Of a stretch of 64,000 bases of DNA, positions 13,395 to 25,554 are shown piece by piece. Origin of the DNA: Gnetum montanum (Eukaryota; Streptophyta; Gnetopsida; Gnetales; Gnetaceae); the NCBI GenBank assembly GCA_015680685.1, contig MNCI01006964.1, positions 571,810-635,809 of the forward strand, read 5' to 3'. The notes beneath the pieces were generated by a model. That model ran no database searches and was not told the origin of the DNA. It worked only from the letters and a program-made list of their open reading frames with translations. The first letter of the stretch is position 1. Each line of letters opens with the position of its first letter. The translations under genes were made by a program, and so were the position numbers.

Positions 13395-14740
13395 TCAATT
13401 TGTCTCCCTGGGTTGGTTATTCACTACATTGGCAAAGAGGGTTTCATCAGGAAAATGGTTGGACATTATATATTCTTCCTCCTTACTGTCCCAATGCAAT
13501 CGAGATAAATGATCTGCAACTACGTTCTCGGTGCCCTTTTGATCGATCATCATTAGATCGAACTCCTGTAGGATTATTAGCCAACATATAATACAAGGGC
13601 TAAGCATTGGCTTGTTCATGAGGAACCTGATTACACTATGGTCCATATGAATGTACACCTTGTAGCCTAACACATAGTAGCTAAACTTGTCCAGTGCAAA
13701 CACTACAACCATTAATTCTTTTTCTGTAGTTATGTAGTTAAGTTGTGCACTAGCTATACTCCTACTTGCATAGTGGATGTAATGGGGACATTTTTGATCA
13801 TCTAACAATGTAAGTACAGCTCCTAAGGCATAATTGGATGAGTTAGTCATTATATGGAATGGTCTGGACTAGTTAGGAGCTTGTAGAATGGGAGTTTCTA
13901 CAAGCTTTTGTTTCAGAGTTTGGAAGGCTCGTTCACATTTCCTAGTCCATTCGAATGGTGCATCCTTCTTCGTTAGTTCTACCAATGGTTTGGTAATCTT
14001 GGAGAATTTCTCAATGAATCTCTTATTATGTTCAAGAAATGACCGAATGTCTTTGACAGCTTCTGATTGTCGGGTGATTCCTTGGATGATCCTAACTTTA
14101 TCTAGGTCTTCCTCTATTCTTGAATGTAAAATCTTATGCCCAAGTACTATGCCCTCTTGGACCATCAAATGTCTTTTCTACTAATTGAGCCTTAATTTAG
14201 TTTCAACGCATTATTTTAGCACTTCCTCTAATTGGTCCAGGGCTTGATCAAAGCTTGTTCCATAAGTGGAGAAGTCATCCATAAAGACTTCCACTCCATT
14301 CCCTATTTTTTATTGGAATATGCTTAGAACTAAACGTTGGAGCATGGTAGGAGCATTGCATAAGCCAAATGGCAGTTGTTTATATGCAAATGTTCCTAAG
14401 GACTAGTGAATGTTGTTTTGGCTTGATCTTCTGGTGCTATCTATATTTGGTTATATCCACTATAGCCATCTAGAAAACTATAATATCGATTGCAAAAACT
14501 ATAATATCGATGCCCTACTATGGTGTTTATGACTTGGCAATGAATGGCAATGGAAAATTATCCTTGAATGTTTCCATGTTTAGTAGCCTAAAATCTATAC
14601 ACACCCTCCATTTATCTTCCTTTTTAGGCATGATTAATAGAGGGCTAACCCATTTACTATCAGCAATGGGATATATGAACCCAGCCTTAAGAAGTTTTTC
14701 TATCTCTTCTTTTACTATTTGTTTCAATTTTGGGTTCAAT
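13395..14740 (-). pseudogene. F reverse transcriptase and RNase H remnant
   Basis: RT fingers/palm begin near 14,740 (KLKQIVKEEIEKLLKAGFI, then WRVCIDFRLLN), the catalytic box reads FMDD at 14,274-14,285, and the connection domain (14,168-13,869) has the FLEHNKRFIEKFSKITKPL stretch. RNase H (13,850-13,395) has YALGAVL, YTTEKEL-type and NVVADHLSRL motifs. There is a single RNase H and no second copy before integrase, unlike element A. Frames change several times and a duplicated AACTATAATATCGAT lies at about 14,478-14,509, inside RT. Needed in life for copying the element RNA to DNA; now inactive. Confidence 0.88.
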
Positions 14741-14745
14741 CACCT

Positions 14746-15845
14746 CTATGGTTGTTTTCGAGCTTTCATGGAGGGGTTCATGTAAATCCTATGCTGGCAT
14801 ATCCTATGATCTATTTCGGTTAACTCAAGGTATGACCAGAAAAAGGCTTTTGACCACTTGTTTATTACTTTTAGCCATTTTTTTTGTTTGGGAAGAAGTC
14901 TTGTGTTGATGATAATTGGTTTTCCATTTTCGAGGATCTTATACTCCAAACTAGTGGGAAATAGTTTCAAATCTAGGGGCTCTTGTTTAAATCTCTTAGG
15001 AATTTCCAACTTCCCCCAGTTGATGTTTTTGAGGTTAAGGTTTAGAAGTTGGCAACAGACTTGCTCCAGTGTGTTTATGCTTTCAATGTAAGCACTAGTT
15101 ATTCCCTCAGTTAGTTCCATAAATGTTAGCAAATTGCTCCCTTTATTAGCCATCATCCACTAGGTGTCTTCTTGTCATGTGATTGCTGCATACAAGCACT
15201 TTTGTATATTAATGTCTTATGCACGTCAATTTCATGCAGGTAATGCTAAACTTCGCATAACCCATGATTTCTGCATCGAATGGCACCCCATGTCACTGTA
15301 TGCGATGCATGGAACTTTCTTCTTCTTGATCTTTCCAAAAGTGTTCTTCTTAGATATTTCTAGGGAAAGATTATAGATTCCTAGGCATGCATCTATAGTA
15401 CTTATCCATGCTCTTCCCATTATTATTGGGAAGTTCCCTTTACCATTATTTAGTTGTATCACTAGGAAATCAGCTAGATATGATAACATATAGTGATAAC
15501 AATGTCCTTCACAAGTCCCAAGGGGACAGTGATGGACTGGTTGGTTAGCTCCAGTCAAATGTTACACTTACTTAATGGAGGCAGGTTCCAGGCTTTATAA
15601 ATTTCTTGTGATATTAAGTTGACTCTGAAACCTAAATCCAGAAGAGCTTTACATGGTTCATTTCTAGCAACTTCAAGATAGATTAGAGGACTCCCTGGAT
15701 TAGAGAATTTCCTGGGAAGGTGGCCCACCTTAATCCAAACATTAATAACGTGTGTTAACATAACCATGTACGTTAAGCTTAACTTTTGGATTGTAGGAGG
15801 TCCCAAATATTTACATGGTAGGGAGGTGTTCAGATGTTCAACCAC
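14746..15845 (-). pseudogene. F protease and PR-RT linker remnant
   Basis: The segment 15,845-15,555 reads as a retroviral-type aspartic protease: YLEVARNEPCKALLDLGFRV with D-L-G as the active-site triplet, the form usual in Athila rather than DTG/DSG. It continues through FPIIMGRAWI (15,558-15,232), which corresponds to the conserved ILGRPWL. The linker 15,156-14,746 leads into RT with an ILENGKPIIINTRLLP stretch. Frames shift between these pieces. Confidence 0.75.
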
Positions 15846-16445
15846 TTATGATGGTCAGGGCTTGGTTGGATTGTTGGTTTTGAAGAAAGGTCTTTTTTGC
15901 ATAAGGTATTTAGAACCAACTTTGGGTTGAGGATTCACAGCCCTCGTGACATTGGGTTGCTACCATTGAGTGGGAAGTACCCCTTGCATTGCTGGAGTGG
16001 GTGATAATGGAGCTATTTGCGTGAGAGATGTGGATGGATTTGGAGGATGGTATGTATGTAGTGTGTCTCCCTTTGGAAAAGGATTCCTATAATACTCCCG
16101 AGCTTGGTAGTGACGTTGGAGTGTCATGTGACCAACAGAGTCACGTTGAGAGATTGGTTGCTACATGTAATAGCCATATGGATCCGGATGCCAGTAAGGG
16201 TATTGTTACCTGGGCAGTGGCATCCCCCATGACTATGGGTATTACCACTACTAGTGTTGCTCCAAAGGTTGTGGAGGAGTTCCACTTGGATAATATGTTA
16301 ATGGTTAGTGGAACTGCTTTGGGTTACCTTGGGGATAAGGTAACCTTTGGGGTGCCTGTTGTTTGTTAAGTCGTGGGTTAAGTGCATACACCCCAGACTC
16401 TTGCGAATGTGAGATTATAGGGAAACATCCCTTAGGATGGCCATA

Positions 16446-18307
16446 CTAACATATCTCACATCCATAGTCATTGTCTGTATCAGAATCCATAACCTCTTTG
16501 GTGATGGCCATTTTACCCTTACCTTTTTTACGTGCATGGTCCAAATCCCTCTTTTTCTTTTTATAATAGTCACTAGTTCGCTCCTTAGAATCCTCTACGA
16601 TTTTGATAATGGTTTCAAATCTACTATCTAAGAAGTCCCACATTTGGTCTACCTTTGTTGACACTTCTGTAGTTAATTTTTGGAGTGGCAAGGTTTTCCT
16701 ATTCACCATCTCTTCGAGTGGTGACTCATCCTCCTCCTCCTCCTCACAGAATCTTACTTCCCTTTTTCAAAGGGAAGGATCACGGTTGTACTCTTCTGCA
16801 CTTTCTCTCTTGCATAGCTCCCCTTCTTCCTTAGTTACTTGCTCTAATAATCTATGAACCTGATGGGACCTAAGCTCTGATAATCTCCCTTGGGCATATG
16901 TTCCAAGGATTCTCCTGATCTCATGCCTAAGTCCATCTACGAGATGGTGTAGTTGATCCTGCTATGAGTAACCATGGCCCGAGTAACAATGTAATAGTTC
17001 ATAGTATCAGTCCATGATAGCATCCAAGGGTTCATGAGTTCCCTACTTCCATCCTTGGATTTTCTTTTGTAGGTTGGACACCCAAGAGTACATTTGATAT
17101 TTATCGTTAAATAGTTCTAGCATCATACACCACCTTCGAATGAATTCCAATTCTAAGGACCGATACCAGCTTTCTGCTTCTTTTACTAGTGTCATTGGGA
17201 ACAACTTTAGCTTTTTTCATTTGTTCTCAATGTTTTGCAAGGCACATGCATCATGAAATTCTTGTAAATGGTTCTAAGGATCAGTGTTATATGCCCCCTC
17301 AAATTGTGGGATATTATTCATGTCCAATTTCTTGATCCTGCTATCTTTTTGGTGCCTTGTAGGAATTATAATGGCCTCCATGATGTCTAACATGCTTTGA
17401 GTTGCAAGTAGGGGTTCTTTATGGTCATTTATTTTATAGCATCTATGATGTCTACATGGTTCCCTACTTTCCCTTCTTCCATGCCATGATTCTCTAGAGT
17501 GCCCTCATCCTTTCTCCCGACTGTCTTGTTGAGGTTTCTCACTCTATTTACCCTTATCCTTATAGTTAGGATCCTTATGACTACATCTTGATATTGAAGG
17601 AGAGGATGAATGTGATGATGAAGGTAAAGAAGAAGGAGTACCATCGCCATGATGATGTTCCCTACCTTCTCTTTGGTGGTCTTGGCCTTGATTGTGATGA
17701 CCATCAGAATGCCCATGCTTATTATGTGTTTGTGTTCCCTTGTTGAACACTTGGTGTTCATGGGGATCAAAACTAGAGTTGTGAATCATGGAGTGAAGGT
17801 TTTGATACACCACCTCCTCACCATTGTTAGGAGGGGGGGAACATCATTTTTTGGAGAACCTATTGAAATAGGTTCACCACCCTCAATTTCACTTAAGACG
17901 AGTGGAGCGTTATAGGGTTCTTTGCCCTTCAAAGATGTATAATATCTCTCCTATTGTAAGTCCTGTTGATGTTATTCTTCTGTGGGATGGTAGTCCCTTA
18001 CTTGGTTCTCACATGAAATGTATTCTGCATATAACTGTGACATGCCTATTTGTGCAAGAGCACGAAGGAGCATGTTGGGGACAGCTCAGTCTAGAGGCAA
18101 CACTATGTCACCCTCCAAGTCTCTCCAACGCAATTGCTCATCTTGATGGAGGATAAAGGTAAACTCGGGTACATATTCATTGTGATGAATATATACCACT
18201 TAGAACTATTGAGGAACTAGCGGTTCTTGGTTATGTGTGTTGTGCCGCCGACTATCTCTAGTGTTGTTCCTAGGTGGTGAAGTGCTTTTGTGCGAAGAAG
18301 AAGACAT
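16446..18307 (-). pseudogene. F gag remnant
   Basis: A start region at 18,307 (MSSSSHKSTSPPRNN) begins a decayed gag. 17,813-17,544 encodes a His/Ser-rich linker (HNKHGHSDGHHNQGQ). 17,400-16,900 encodes the retrotransposon gag core, seen in pieces such as a NNIPQFEGA-like stretch and a WYRSLELEF-like stretch. 16,709-16,446 encodes a charged tail with a CEIC near its end. Several stops and at least two frameshifts. Identified by position and the gag core. Confidence 0.65.
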
Positions 18308-18432
18308 TTTTGTCCTATTCGGTATGCTATTTACCATTATATTATTTTTCTTTTGATAAATCCTAAGGGTTCATTCTAGCTCCAAATGATATGAATGATC
18401 TCCTATGTTCTACGTAGTGCACAAACAACTAA

Positions 18433-18452
18433 GTCCTTGATAACGGTGTCAA
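18433..18452 (-). other. F primer-binding site
   Basis: Directly inside the right LTR the minus strand reads TTGACACCGTTATCAAGGAC, resembling the TGGCGCCGTTGCC-type site of Athila elements after several transitions. It sets the element's 5' end on the right. Confidence 0.6.
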
Positions 18453-19157
18453 TGATGAGTGGCGAGGTACCCCTATGCTCAACCATATGAATACGAGAAT
18501 CTCACGTGTGATCTGGTCGAACTCCAAGGACTAAGTGCTTATGCACACTAATGGAACACTTAAGGTTAATCAATCACTATCTTCCCAAACTTACTTGTAT
18601 TGTCACAGTTGTATGGTTAAGTAAGTTTGAGGTATATGATTTTTATGTCTTTTAACTTTTAACGGTTATGCTAATAGGGAAGGGTGAAGAGAACCGAATG
18701 ACTAACTTTTATTACCTATTTAATAACTAAGTTCTAAGTATCTTAACATTAATATCCATTCCCACTTTCCATACATACCCTAAACTAGTGCAACACTATT
18801 GGTATTACCAAACGCTACTCGTTACTGGGTTACGAAGCATTACACACGTGCTCGAAGCGGTCATACTGAATGCACTTAACTAGGAGAGTTAAGGGTTGAG
18901 AGAGATTAATTATTAAGGAAAGCATTAAACATTTAACATTAATTAATTCCCATTTAGCTTAGTCCACATGCTTCAAGGATTATCATAAAGTTTGTCTTTA
19001 TTGTCGTACACAAATGTGTGCTCAAGTACAATTTGCTTGAATAAAGATCCGTTCACTTTGAGACTCCTACTGTGGGCACATGGAAATTATTCTAACTTTG
19101 GAATGGTAAAAATGCTATAGTTTGGCTAAGGGTCTAGATCTAGATGATCTTACAAGG
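18453..19157 (-). repeat. F 5' LTR, truncated by insertion of B
   Basis: Collinear with 7,744-8,450. The two copies match up to GATCTTACAAG; after that the left copy continues with LTR sequence while this one switches to TGAAACACC, the start of the B LTR. The last bases CAAGG (19,153-19,157) are the expected target duplication of B, whose other copy is outside the window. Confidence 0.85.
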
Positions 19158-20788
19158 TGAAACACCACTAATTTTGGCCTAGCACTTTGAAATGAGAATG
19201 ATTCAAGTCCTTTAGAAGTTTTGGGAGGTAAAATTTGGCTAGGATAATGAGCTCACACCCAGCTTGCCCAAGGAAACTTTCTCACCCTCAATGTGAGAAA
19301 CTCCACACAACATCAAGACTGAGTTAAAAATGATCTAAATTCTAAGTTGTGAGTCATCCTTGAAGCACATCCTTGACAGCTTCAAGTCCCAGCCTTCAGA
19401 ATGTCAAATTTAAGCTCAAAATTGCAAGTTTTCGGAAGTTTCTTGAAGTCACACTACAGGTCACACTATAGCATGAGTCTAGTGTGACCAACCATAAATA
19501 GCTCAAAATAGGTTATTTTCAACCTTAGTTTCTGACTCTCAATATCAACCACATCCAAACAACTGTTACACCCAAGAAATAGGCTTCAGAAATTCAAAAA
19601 TTAGTGTGAAACACGTCGTTCTCCTTAGGTCACGCCATGGTCACACTACAGCGTGAGTCCAGTGTGACCTTTCCAAAATAGCTCCAAATTAGACACATTC
19701 AAGTTCAAATTCCAAATTTTAGATCACTCTTAGAGTTAGAAAAATTTAGAGCAATAGTTACATTCAAGGTTAGAAATCAAAATTTGGTGTCAAATGTCTC
19801 ATTTTACCTCACTCAGGCTGAGGTCATGCTGAGGACATGCCCAACATGAATGCCCAGCATGAGTGCAAGAAGACACACCTCAGAAAGCCATGGAACCACC
19901 CAAATTGACATCCTACAATGGTCAAATCAAAGATCCATAAGTTTCAAGCAAGCCAGAGCCAATTTCTCTTGTTCTACATAATCCTTTCAATGTAAATTTT
20001 CATTCGTGGGCTTGACGAGCCCTCACGTTCTAAATTGTATATGCTTCTATGGGCTTGACTAAGCCACATGTTGTAAGATACAATGCACCTAGTCCAGAAT
20101 GTAGCTTGCCCACACACATCCAACTCACATATAGTTGTCTATTGGACACGTGTCACTTGATCTACCTTTTTATCTCATCTCCCAGCCGTTGATTCCCTTC
20201 TCTAATTCCGCACCCGATCCCAGCCCAACCCTATAAATACCCTATCAATTCACATAAACAGGGTTGGCAATTTTGAAGGTTGAAAGCTTAGGAAACTCAG
20301 ACCATCAATCCTTGGGTGCTTGACACACTTGATTTCTACCATCCAAGCACTTCTGAAACACATCACATCACATCACCCCAGGGCTTGGTGCTTGACCTAC
20401 CATCCACATGTGCAGCTATGCTTTGACCGGTGCACATCTTTTTTAAGCAATACAATATAGTTCGTTTTGCCAACCATTATTTTCTGTTTACCTTGTTTTA
20501 CATTCAATTTACATTTTGTTTAAAATACCAGTTCTACATGAGTCTTTATTTAAATTTTTTACTTGTTGTTTATGTCTTAAAACATCAATTACGATAACCC
20601 TAGTGCAAGTCGTAGTCTACGCTCGGGGAAGTTCTTGGTTGATTTGTGTGAAGACCATCCAAGGCACTCTACCTTCATTTATTTTTCTATCTTGCCCTCA
20701 GGTGAAGGCAGGGTCAGTTGTGTCTACCCAAAGATCTTTCAGTGTTTGTTTCCCTTCTAGCCTTACACCAACGATTTAGGTCAGTATA
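19158..20788 (+). repeat. B 5' LTR
   Basis: Starts TGAAACACCAC and ends at CAGTATA just before the primer site; length about 1,631 bp. A TATAAATAC box is at 20,232-20,240. Its end aligns with the end of the A LTR (TTTCC...TCTAGCC...GATTT). Upstream of the box it has two TAGTGTGACC hairpins and CATGCTG/CAGCATG words near 19,810-19,870. Confidence 0.88.
19459..19669. repeat. Paired GGTCACACTA hairpins in the B LTR
   Basis: GGTCACACTA...TAGTGTGACC (19,459-19,489, perfect 10-bp arms) and GGTCACACT...AGTGTGACC (19,639-19,669, perfect 9-bp arms) are two copies of one hairpin, with loops TAGCATGAGTC and ACAGCGTGAGTCC. Extra GGTCAC copies lie between them. Confidence 0.85.
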
Positions 20789-20794
20789 GTAAAT

Positions 20795-20812
20795 TGGCGC
20801 TAGAAGGAGGAC
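20795..20812 (+). other. B primer-binding site
   Basis: TGGCGCTAGAAGGAGG six bases after the LTR. The same site occurs in D, E and A. It matches what I recall of the 3' end of plant cytosolic tRNA-Asn(GUU) (…CCTCCTTCTAGCGCCA). Confidence 0.8.
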
Positions 20813-21155
20813 CTAAATTGCTTGTTGTTGTCTATTAAAACATTGATCATGCTAGTTGTCCAAACTCTACATAGACAAAATGCTGAAACTAAAGCCTAGA
20901 TTGTCCAGTTAGCTTACATACAGTGGCTTGACTTACCCATCCTATCCATCCATCCTGATACCTCACAATGTAGTGAACTCATGCTGTAGCCTACTCACGT
21001 TGTTACTCTATTACCTCACACTACAATCTGATCACGAGTCATACTGTTGGTCATGCTGCAGTTTGTTCACGCTGTTGGTCATGTTGTTGGTCATGCTGGT
21101 CATGCTACAATTGCTCATATTCAACATTTTCTAGCCTAGTTTACTCACATTTATT
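20813..21155 (+). other. B leader with GTCATGCTG repeats
   Basis: Untranslated leader between primer site and gag. 21,035-21,120 repeats GTCATGCTG, GTCATGTTG and GTCATGCTA words about six times, the same words found in the B LTR. No gene. Confidence 0.6.
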
Positions 21156-24100
21156 ATGGAATCCTCACAAACTAACCTGGTAACATTGTCGACCTCTGAC
21201 TTTGAAAATGAAATCTCAAACCTTGTGACTACTACCAAATCCATAACTATCATCGAACAGATAAACTCCCAAGGCCCTACATGCCAGTTACTTAGGCTAT
21301 AGGGCAGAGACCCTACCTATGTGACACTTAAACTTGAACACTATAACTTCATCTGTGTCAAGATCCAAGCCAACTTACCTATCGATCATGTAGAGAGAGA
21401 AGTAAAGAGAGACTATGAACTTATCCACAAAGGAGGTTGTGAATTCATCTCCTCAACATTTGACATAATCCTACTCTCTGAACACCACCATAAACTCATA
21501 TCCCAGCTTCTCATGCTGAGAAGCCAAGCCTTACAGACACCTCTGATAGAGCCTCAGGGTGGAAATGAGGAAGATAACTTCATAGCCCAATCTAAACATG
21601 GGAATTCATACCATACCATCAGTCCCCATGCCCATACAAATCCATTACTTCAAGCTTTCTTGTAAGAGACTATATTTCCACCACCAGCTTCTCTACAAGA
21701 AGTAGCCATTCCCATTCCCATCTTCTCCAAGTCCAACATTCAATCTAACGCATCCACTTCCATCATACCTTTGCAAATACAATCCCAACAGCCTCCACTC
21801 CAAAATAATGCAGGATCGACCTCTCGACCTCAAGTGATTGGGATGCCTTTGGTCATATTAGCTTCCACATGCATCCATTACCTACCTCAAGTGCAAATCC
21901 AGCAAGCACCGTTAGTCACTTCACAACCTGTGTCTGGGCAGTGGGTCCCACCAGTTGTTTAGCAAAATTTGTCTACTCATTACAGCATACCACACTCCAT
22001 TGTCTCAGCCCCAAATGTCATCCCACTGCAATAAACAATAGTCCAACAACCTCTCTTTCCACAAGCGGTGCAACAATCAAATCATTATCAGTTACCATCA
22101 ACCTAATCTGCTAGTTTTCCTACTATTCAAGAGTGGGAAAATACAAAAAAATTGATGCACTTATTAGTAGAAGAATTAAAACATCTTAGTACTGTGAACA
22201 CTTAGGAAGTCAAGGTACTAGACTTCTATCAAGATGATCCAATTGACCCCTCAATTCCACCTTTAATCTTTCCAAAGGGAATTTTGCTACCTTAGCTAAC
22301 TAAGTACAATGGAGAGGGAGACCCAAATGCTCACCTAGTAACATTTCGAACAGAATTTATATTGCTTCAGGTATGGCCTCATGTAATTCTATGTGTGTTT
22401 GCTATGTCCTTAACTAGGAAACCCCTAGACTGGTACCGAGCTTTACCCCATAGTTCCATATCTTCTCTAGAAGACTTGTTGCATTAGTTTGTCACCCATT
22501 TCAAATACATTCTGAAACCTGAAGCCATGCTAGATAGCCTAATTCAAATTAAAAAGGTACCATTAGAGCCAGCACAAAAATTTATCCAAATGTGGAGTGC
22601 GGCCCTGAATAAACTTCACGAACCTATACCTAAAACATATCTACTTACCATTCTTAAGATAGCCAAAAATGACTTTATTAAATGAAAACTTTACTATTTA
22701 AAACCTCATACCTTGAGTCAAGAATTTGTGCAAATTAAGACATAGAAGAGGCTACACAAACAAGCAATGAATTAACCTACTCAACCTTTAGAAGACAACA
22801 TACCAAGAAAGATAAATCCAAGACAACGGTAGCAGCAGTGGCTGAGATAATCCAACCTAGCCATCCAGGACAAAAAGGAAAACAACCCACTATCCCAAAC
22901 ATCTTTGAAAGAAATACACCTACACCCACACCTAAAACTTCCTCAAATAGGAACACCAACATGGTTCACACCTGTACATTCGAAAGAAAAGACCCAGCTC
23001 AATACACACCCTTGCTCATGAAACCTTCACAATTGCTTGATCAACTTCTAAAGGCCAGGCTAATTAAACATAAACAAATGTCTCCCGCAACATCTCAAAA
23101 ACATGATAGATTTTGTGAGCTAGCCAAAAACCTAGCCTTAGCAATAGCTAATGAACTTCCCATTCCAAGAGGTTTTAGTTTAGATAGGTTTTGTGAGTAT
23201 CATCAATGTCTCGGTCATAGAACTAGTTAGTATTTCACCTTGAAACAGGATATACAACACATGATTGATAGGGGTGAAGGAGTATTCGATGAGGCAAACC
23301 TAGTAAGACCTTAGAACTAGCCCATGGGGGTCTACAAGGATCCTCTCAATGCTAGTGAAGCACCATATGTGATTAATACTATCCATGTGGAGAGTATACA
23401 AGTCATCCCATGAAAACCTTTTGTGATTTGCAAACCTTCAGAAAAGACACCTACCCCAACATCTCCTCAAATCCCTTTCACCATATGCGCATCTCATGCA
23501 CCACAAAAACCATTCGTTATCTGCGTACCTCCTTTTGTCACCATGACGACCATACCATCTGAAAACTGACCCATTCCTTTTGTGATCCGAGTGCCAAAAC
23601 ACCCTAGCACACAACCCGCCTCTACTCCCTCATGACCTCTATGAGAACATCTTGTTGATAGGTAAACAAGAGAGCACCTGGAGAGAGAAAACCATCAGTA
23701 TAGATTAGGACCACCAAAGCCTACTCCTCTAAATGTTGTTCCTATGGGTCCGTCTACTAATTAGCCTAGTACGAGTCATCAAAACAAGGATAATGTCATG
23801 GGTTGTGTCCCAAACCCATCATCCTCAATTACTAATGCAAAAATTCCTCCACAAGAAATACGAATGCTGGATCAAATAGACCAAATCTCTAAAGACAAGA
23901 GTGTCCCAAATGGTAAAGACCTAGCAAGCATGTTAACCTAGGTCACACAAGCCTTAAAACAAAAGAATAATTTTTTAAGTTTGTATGACCTAGTAATGAC
24001 TTCATCAGTACATTGGAAAGCTCTTGTACAAATGTTAACCTCGATCCTTGTTAGTGAGGACCTTCTTGCAGATGAACCATCCATTTATGCAGTATTGTCC

Positions 24101-24868
24101 CCACAACTTTAGGAATCAAAGACCACATCCCTAGAGTTTCACGCTAAGGGCATTAAGCTAGATGAGAAAATAAGAGAAGTCATCATGGACCCTATGTTCA
24201 TAATGATATAGGTTGATCATTTCAAGATACATAGGGTGCATGTTGATGATGGTGCAACCACAAACTTAATACCTTTTCCTGTTATCAAAAAAATAGAACT
24301 TACTAAACAAATAAAATCCATGACAACTTCTTTCCTAAAATCCTTTAGTGGTTCCCATGTTGGGGTAAAAGGTATGGTTACCTTAGATTTCATAGCTGGG
24401 GACCAATTCCCCACATCAGCTAAATTCATAGTGGTTGATGAAATGCTAAGGTTCAATCTGATCCTAGGATGTCCTTGGCTAGCCCAACTTAAAGTCATAT
24501 CCTCACCAATCCATCAGGAGATCCACCTAACTTACGAGGATGGTGAAATCATCATACATGGGGACACAATTATACCAATCACCTCCTCACATCCTAAGCT
24601 AGGTCAAGAGTTAAAAATTGAGTTCGTTGAGCCTAAGTAAGAAACTATGAACATACATCAAGACATGAACCCAATGCTAACTCACGACCCTACTAGGATT
24701 GAAGAAACACAAGAAGACACTAGCATAGGAGCCATTCCTACTGATGTCGCTTGGTTGGAACTACCCTTTGACATCACTGATGAAGGGGAGGGTGACTATA
24801 AAATCATACCCACATGCCCAACCCCACATGTTAAGCTAGAAAAGATCAAGAGGCAACTCAACAAATAG
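21156..24868 (+). pseudogene. B gag-protease polyprotein, decayed
   Basis: Gag starts at ATG 21,156 (MESSQTNLVTL). The N-terminal domain has YNFICVKIQANL, matching A and D. The capsid-like core (about 22,120-22,690) has LDFYQDDPIDPS, LTKYNGEGDPNAH and LDWYRALP. The zinc-knuckle-like FCEYHQCLGH lies at about 23,190-23,215. The linker repeats KPFVI/IPFVI-type PFVI motifs. Protease (24,236-24,640) has HVDDGATTN as its active-site region and FNLILGCPWL at its end; the tail runs to 24,868 (VKLEKIKRQLNK). Gag packages RNA and protease cuts the polyprotein. Stops and at least one frameshift near 22,800 inactivate it. Confidence 0.88.
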
Positions 24869-24872
24869 AAAA

Positions 24873-25045
24873 AAACTACCACATGTCCGAAATGACGTTA
24901 AACTACCACATGTCCAAAATGACATTAAACTACCACATGTCTGAAATGACATTAAACTACCACATGTCCAAAATGACGTTAAACTACCAATCATCTGGTA
25001 TGACATTAAACTACCAACAAATGTCTGCAATGACATTAAACTAGC
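24873..25045 (+). repeat. 27-bp minisatellite between protease and antisense gene (B)
   Basis: Six consecutive units of about 27 bp, each starting AAACTACCA and ending AATGACATT or AATGACGTT. Diverged single units continue to about 25,220 (AAATGGCTTTAAACTAG). Related arrays sit in element A at 46.1-46.4, 49.8-50.0 and 55.4-55.65 kb. Confidence 0.92.
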
Positions 25046-25220
25046 CATGGTCAGAAAATGGCTAGTACCTTCTAAAAAGCTTCCTAAAACTATTATTGCT
25101 TTTGGCCCACTAAGGCATAAAACTAGTAATCTTTCTTTCTTTTACAAAAAAATGCAATAGTCTACCATGACTTTAAACTGATGTGCATAGCCTAAAATGG
25201 CTTTAAACTAGGATTCAATC

Positions 25221-25554
25221 ACAAGTTTACAAGCACTCACTATGCTATGTCAACTTTCAGATATCGATCTATTCCTCCTCGTTACTTCCTTCTTTTACAA
25301 ATGTTGATTCACATTTGGTTTTCCCATCTTACATTTGGTTACATGCATATGTTCACGATAATACTAAAAAAAGAAAATAAAAAGAGAAAACGTATAAAAT
25401 AAAAAAAATGATGATACATCAATATGGTAGAAAAATTTCAACATATTAAGCCATAACTAGGTCCATGTTATTACATTTGGAAACCATACATTTCCATCAA
25501 ACATTCAAAAAAATTAAAAAACATCTAATAGCTAAAATCTAATTAACAATAAAC
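25221..25554. other. AT-rich spacer downstream of the B antisense gene
   Basis: A/T-rich sequence between minisatellite remnants and the stop of the antisense gene; it would contain that gene's 3' UTR on the minus strand. No AATAAA is obvious in that orientation, in contrast to element A. Confidence 0.45.

Larger units (their letters stand above)
7744..19157 (-). mobile_element. Element F: Athila-like Ty3/gypsy retrotransposon, 5' LTR broken by B
   Basis: Two collinear LTR copies (7,744-8,728 and 18,453-19,157) flank minus-strand gag, PR, RT, RNase H and integrase remnants. A primer-binding-like TTGACACCGTT motif adjoins the right LTR, fixing the orientation. The single RNase H followed by an ADHLSRL motif and FPDE, and the DLG protease, are what I know from Athila elements. 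A solo LTR of another clade has inserted at 10,516. Element B has inserted into the 5' LTR after 19,157, so the rest of that LTR must lie beyond the window. Numerous stops and frameshifts make F inactive. Confidence 0.8.

Noticed and set aside
15555-15845. F protease D-L-G read as a destroyed active site
   Set aside because: D-L-G is the usual form in Athila-type elements, so it is a family trait and not evidence of decay.
16028-16369. 113-codon plus-strand open frame
   Set aside because: It overlaps the minus-strand PR/gag linker of F and shows no domain; shadow of the real frame.
17544-17813. His-rich protein as a separate metal-binding gene
   Set aside because: It lies in the gag region of F in the correct order and strand; it is a low-complexity gag linker.
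20795-20812. Possible tRNA gene at the TGGCGCTAGAAGGAGG sites
   Set aside because: Only the complement of a tRNA 3' end is present, directly after LTR ends; these are primer-binding sites.
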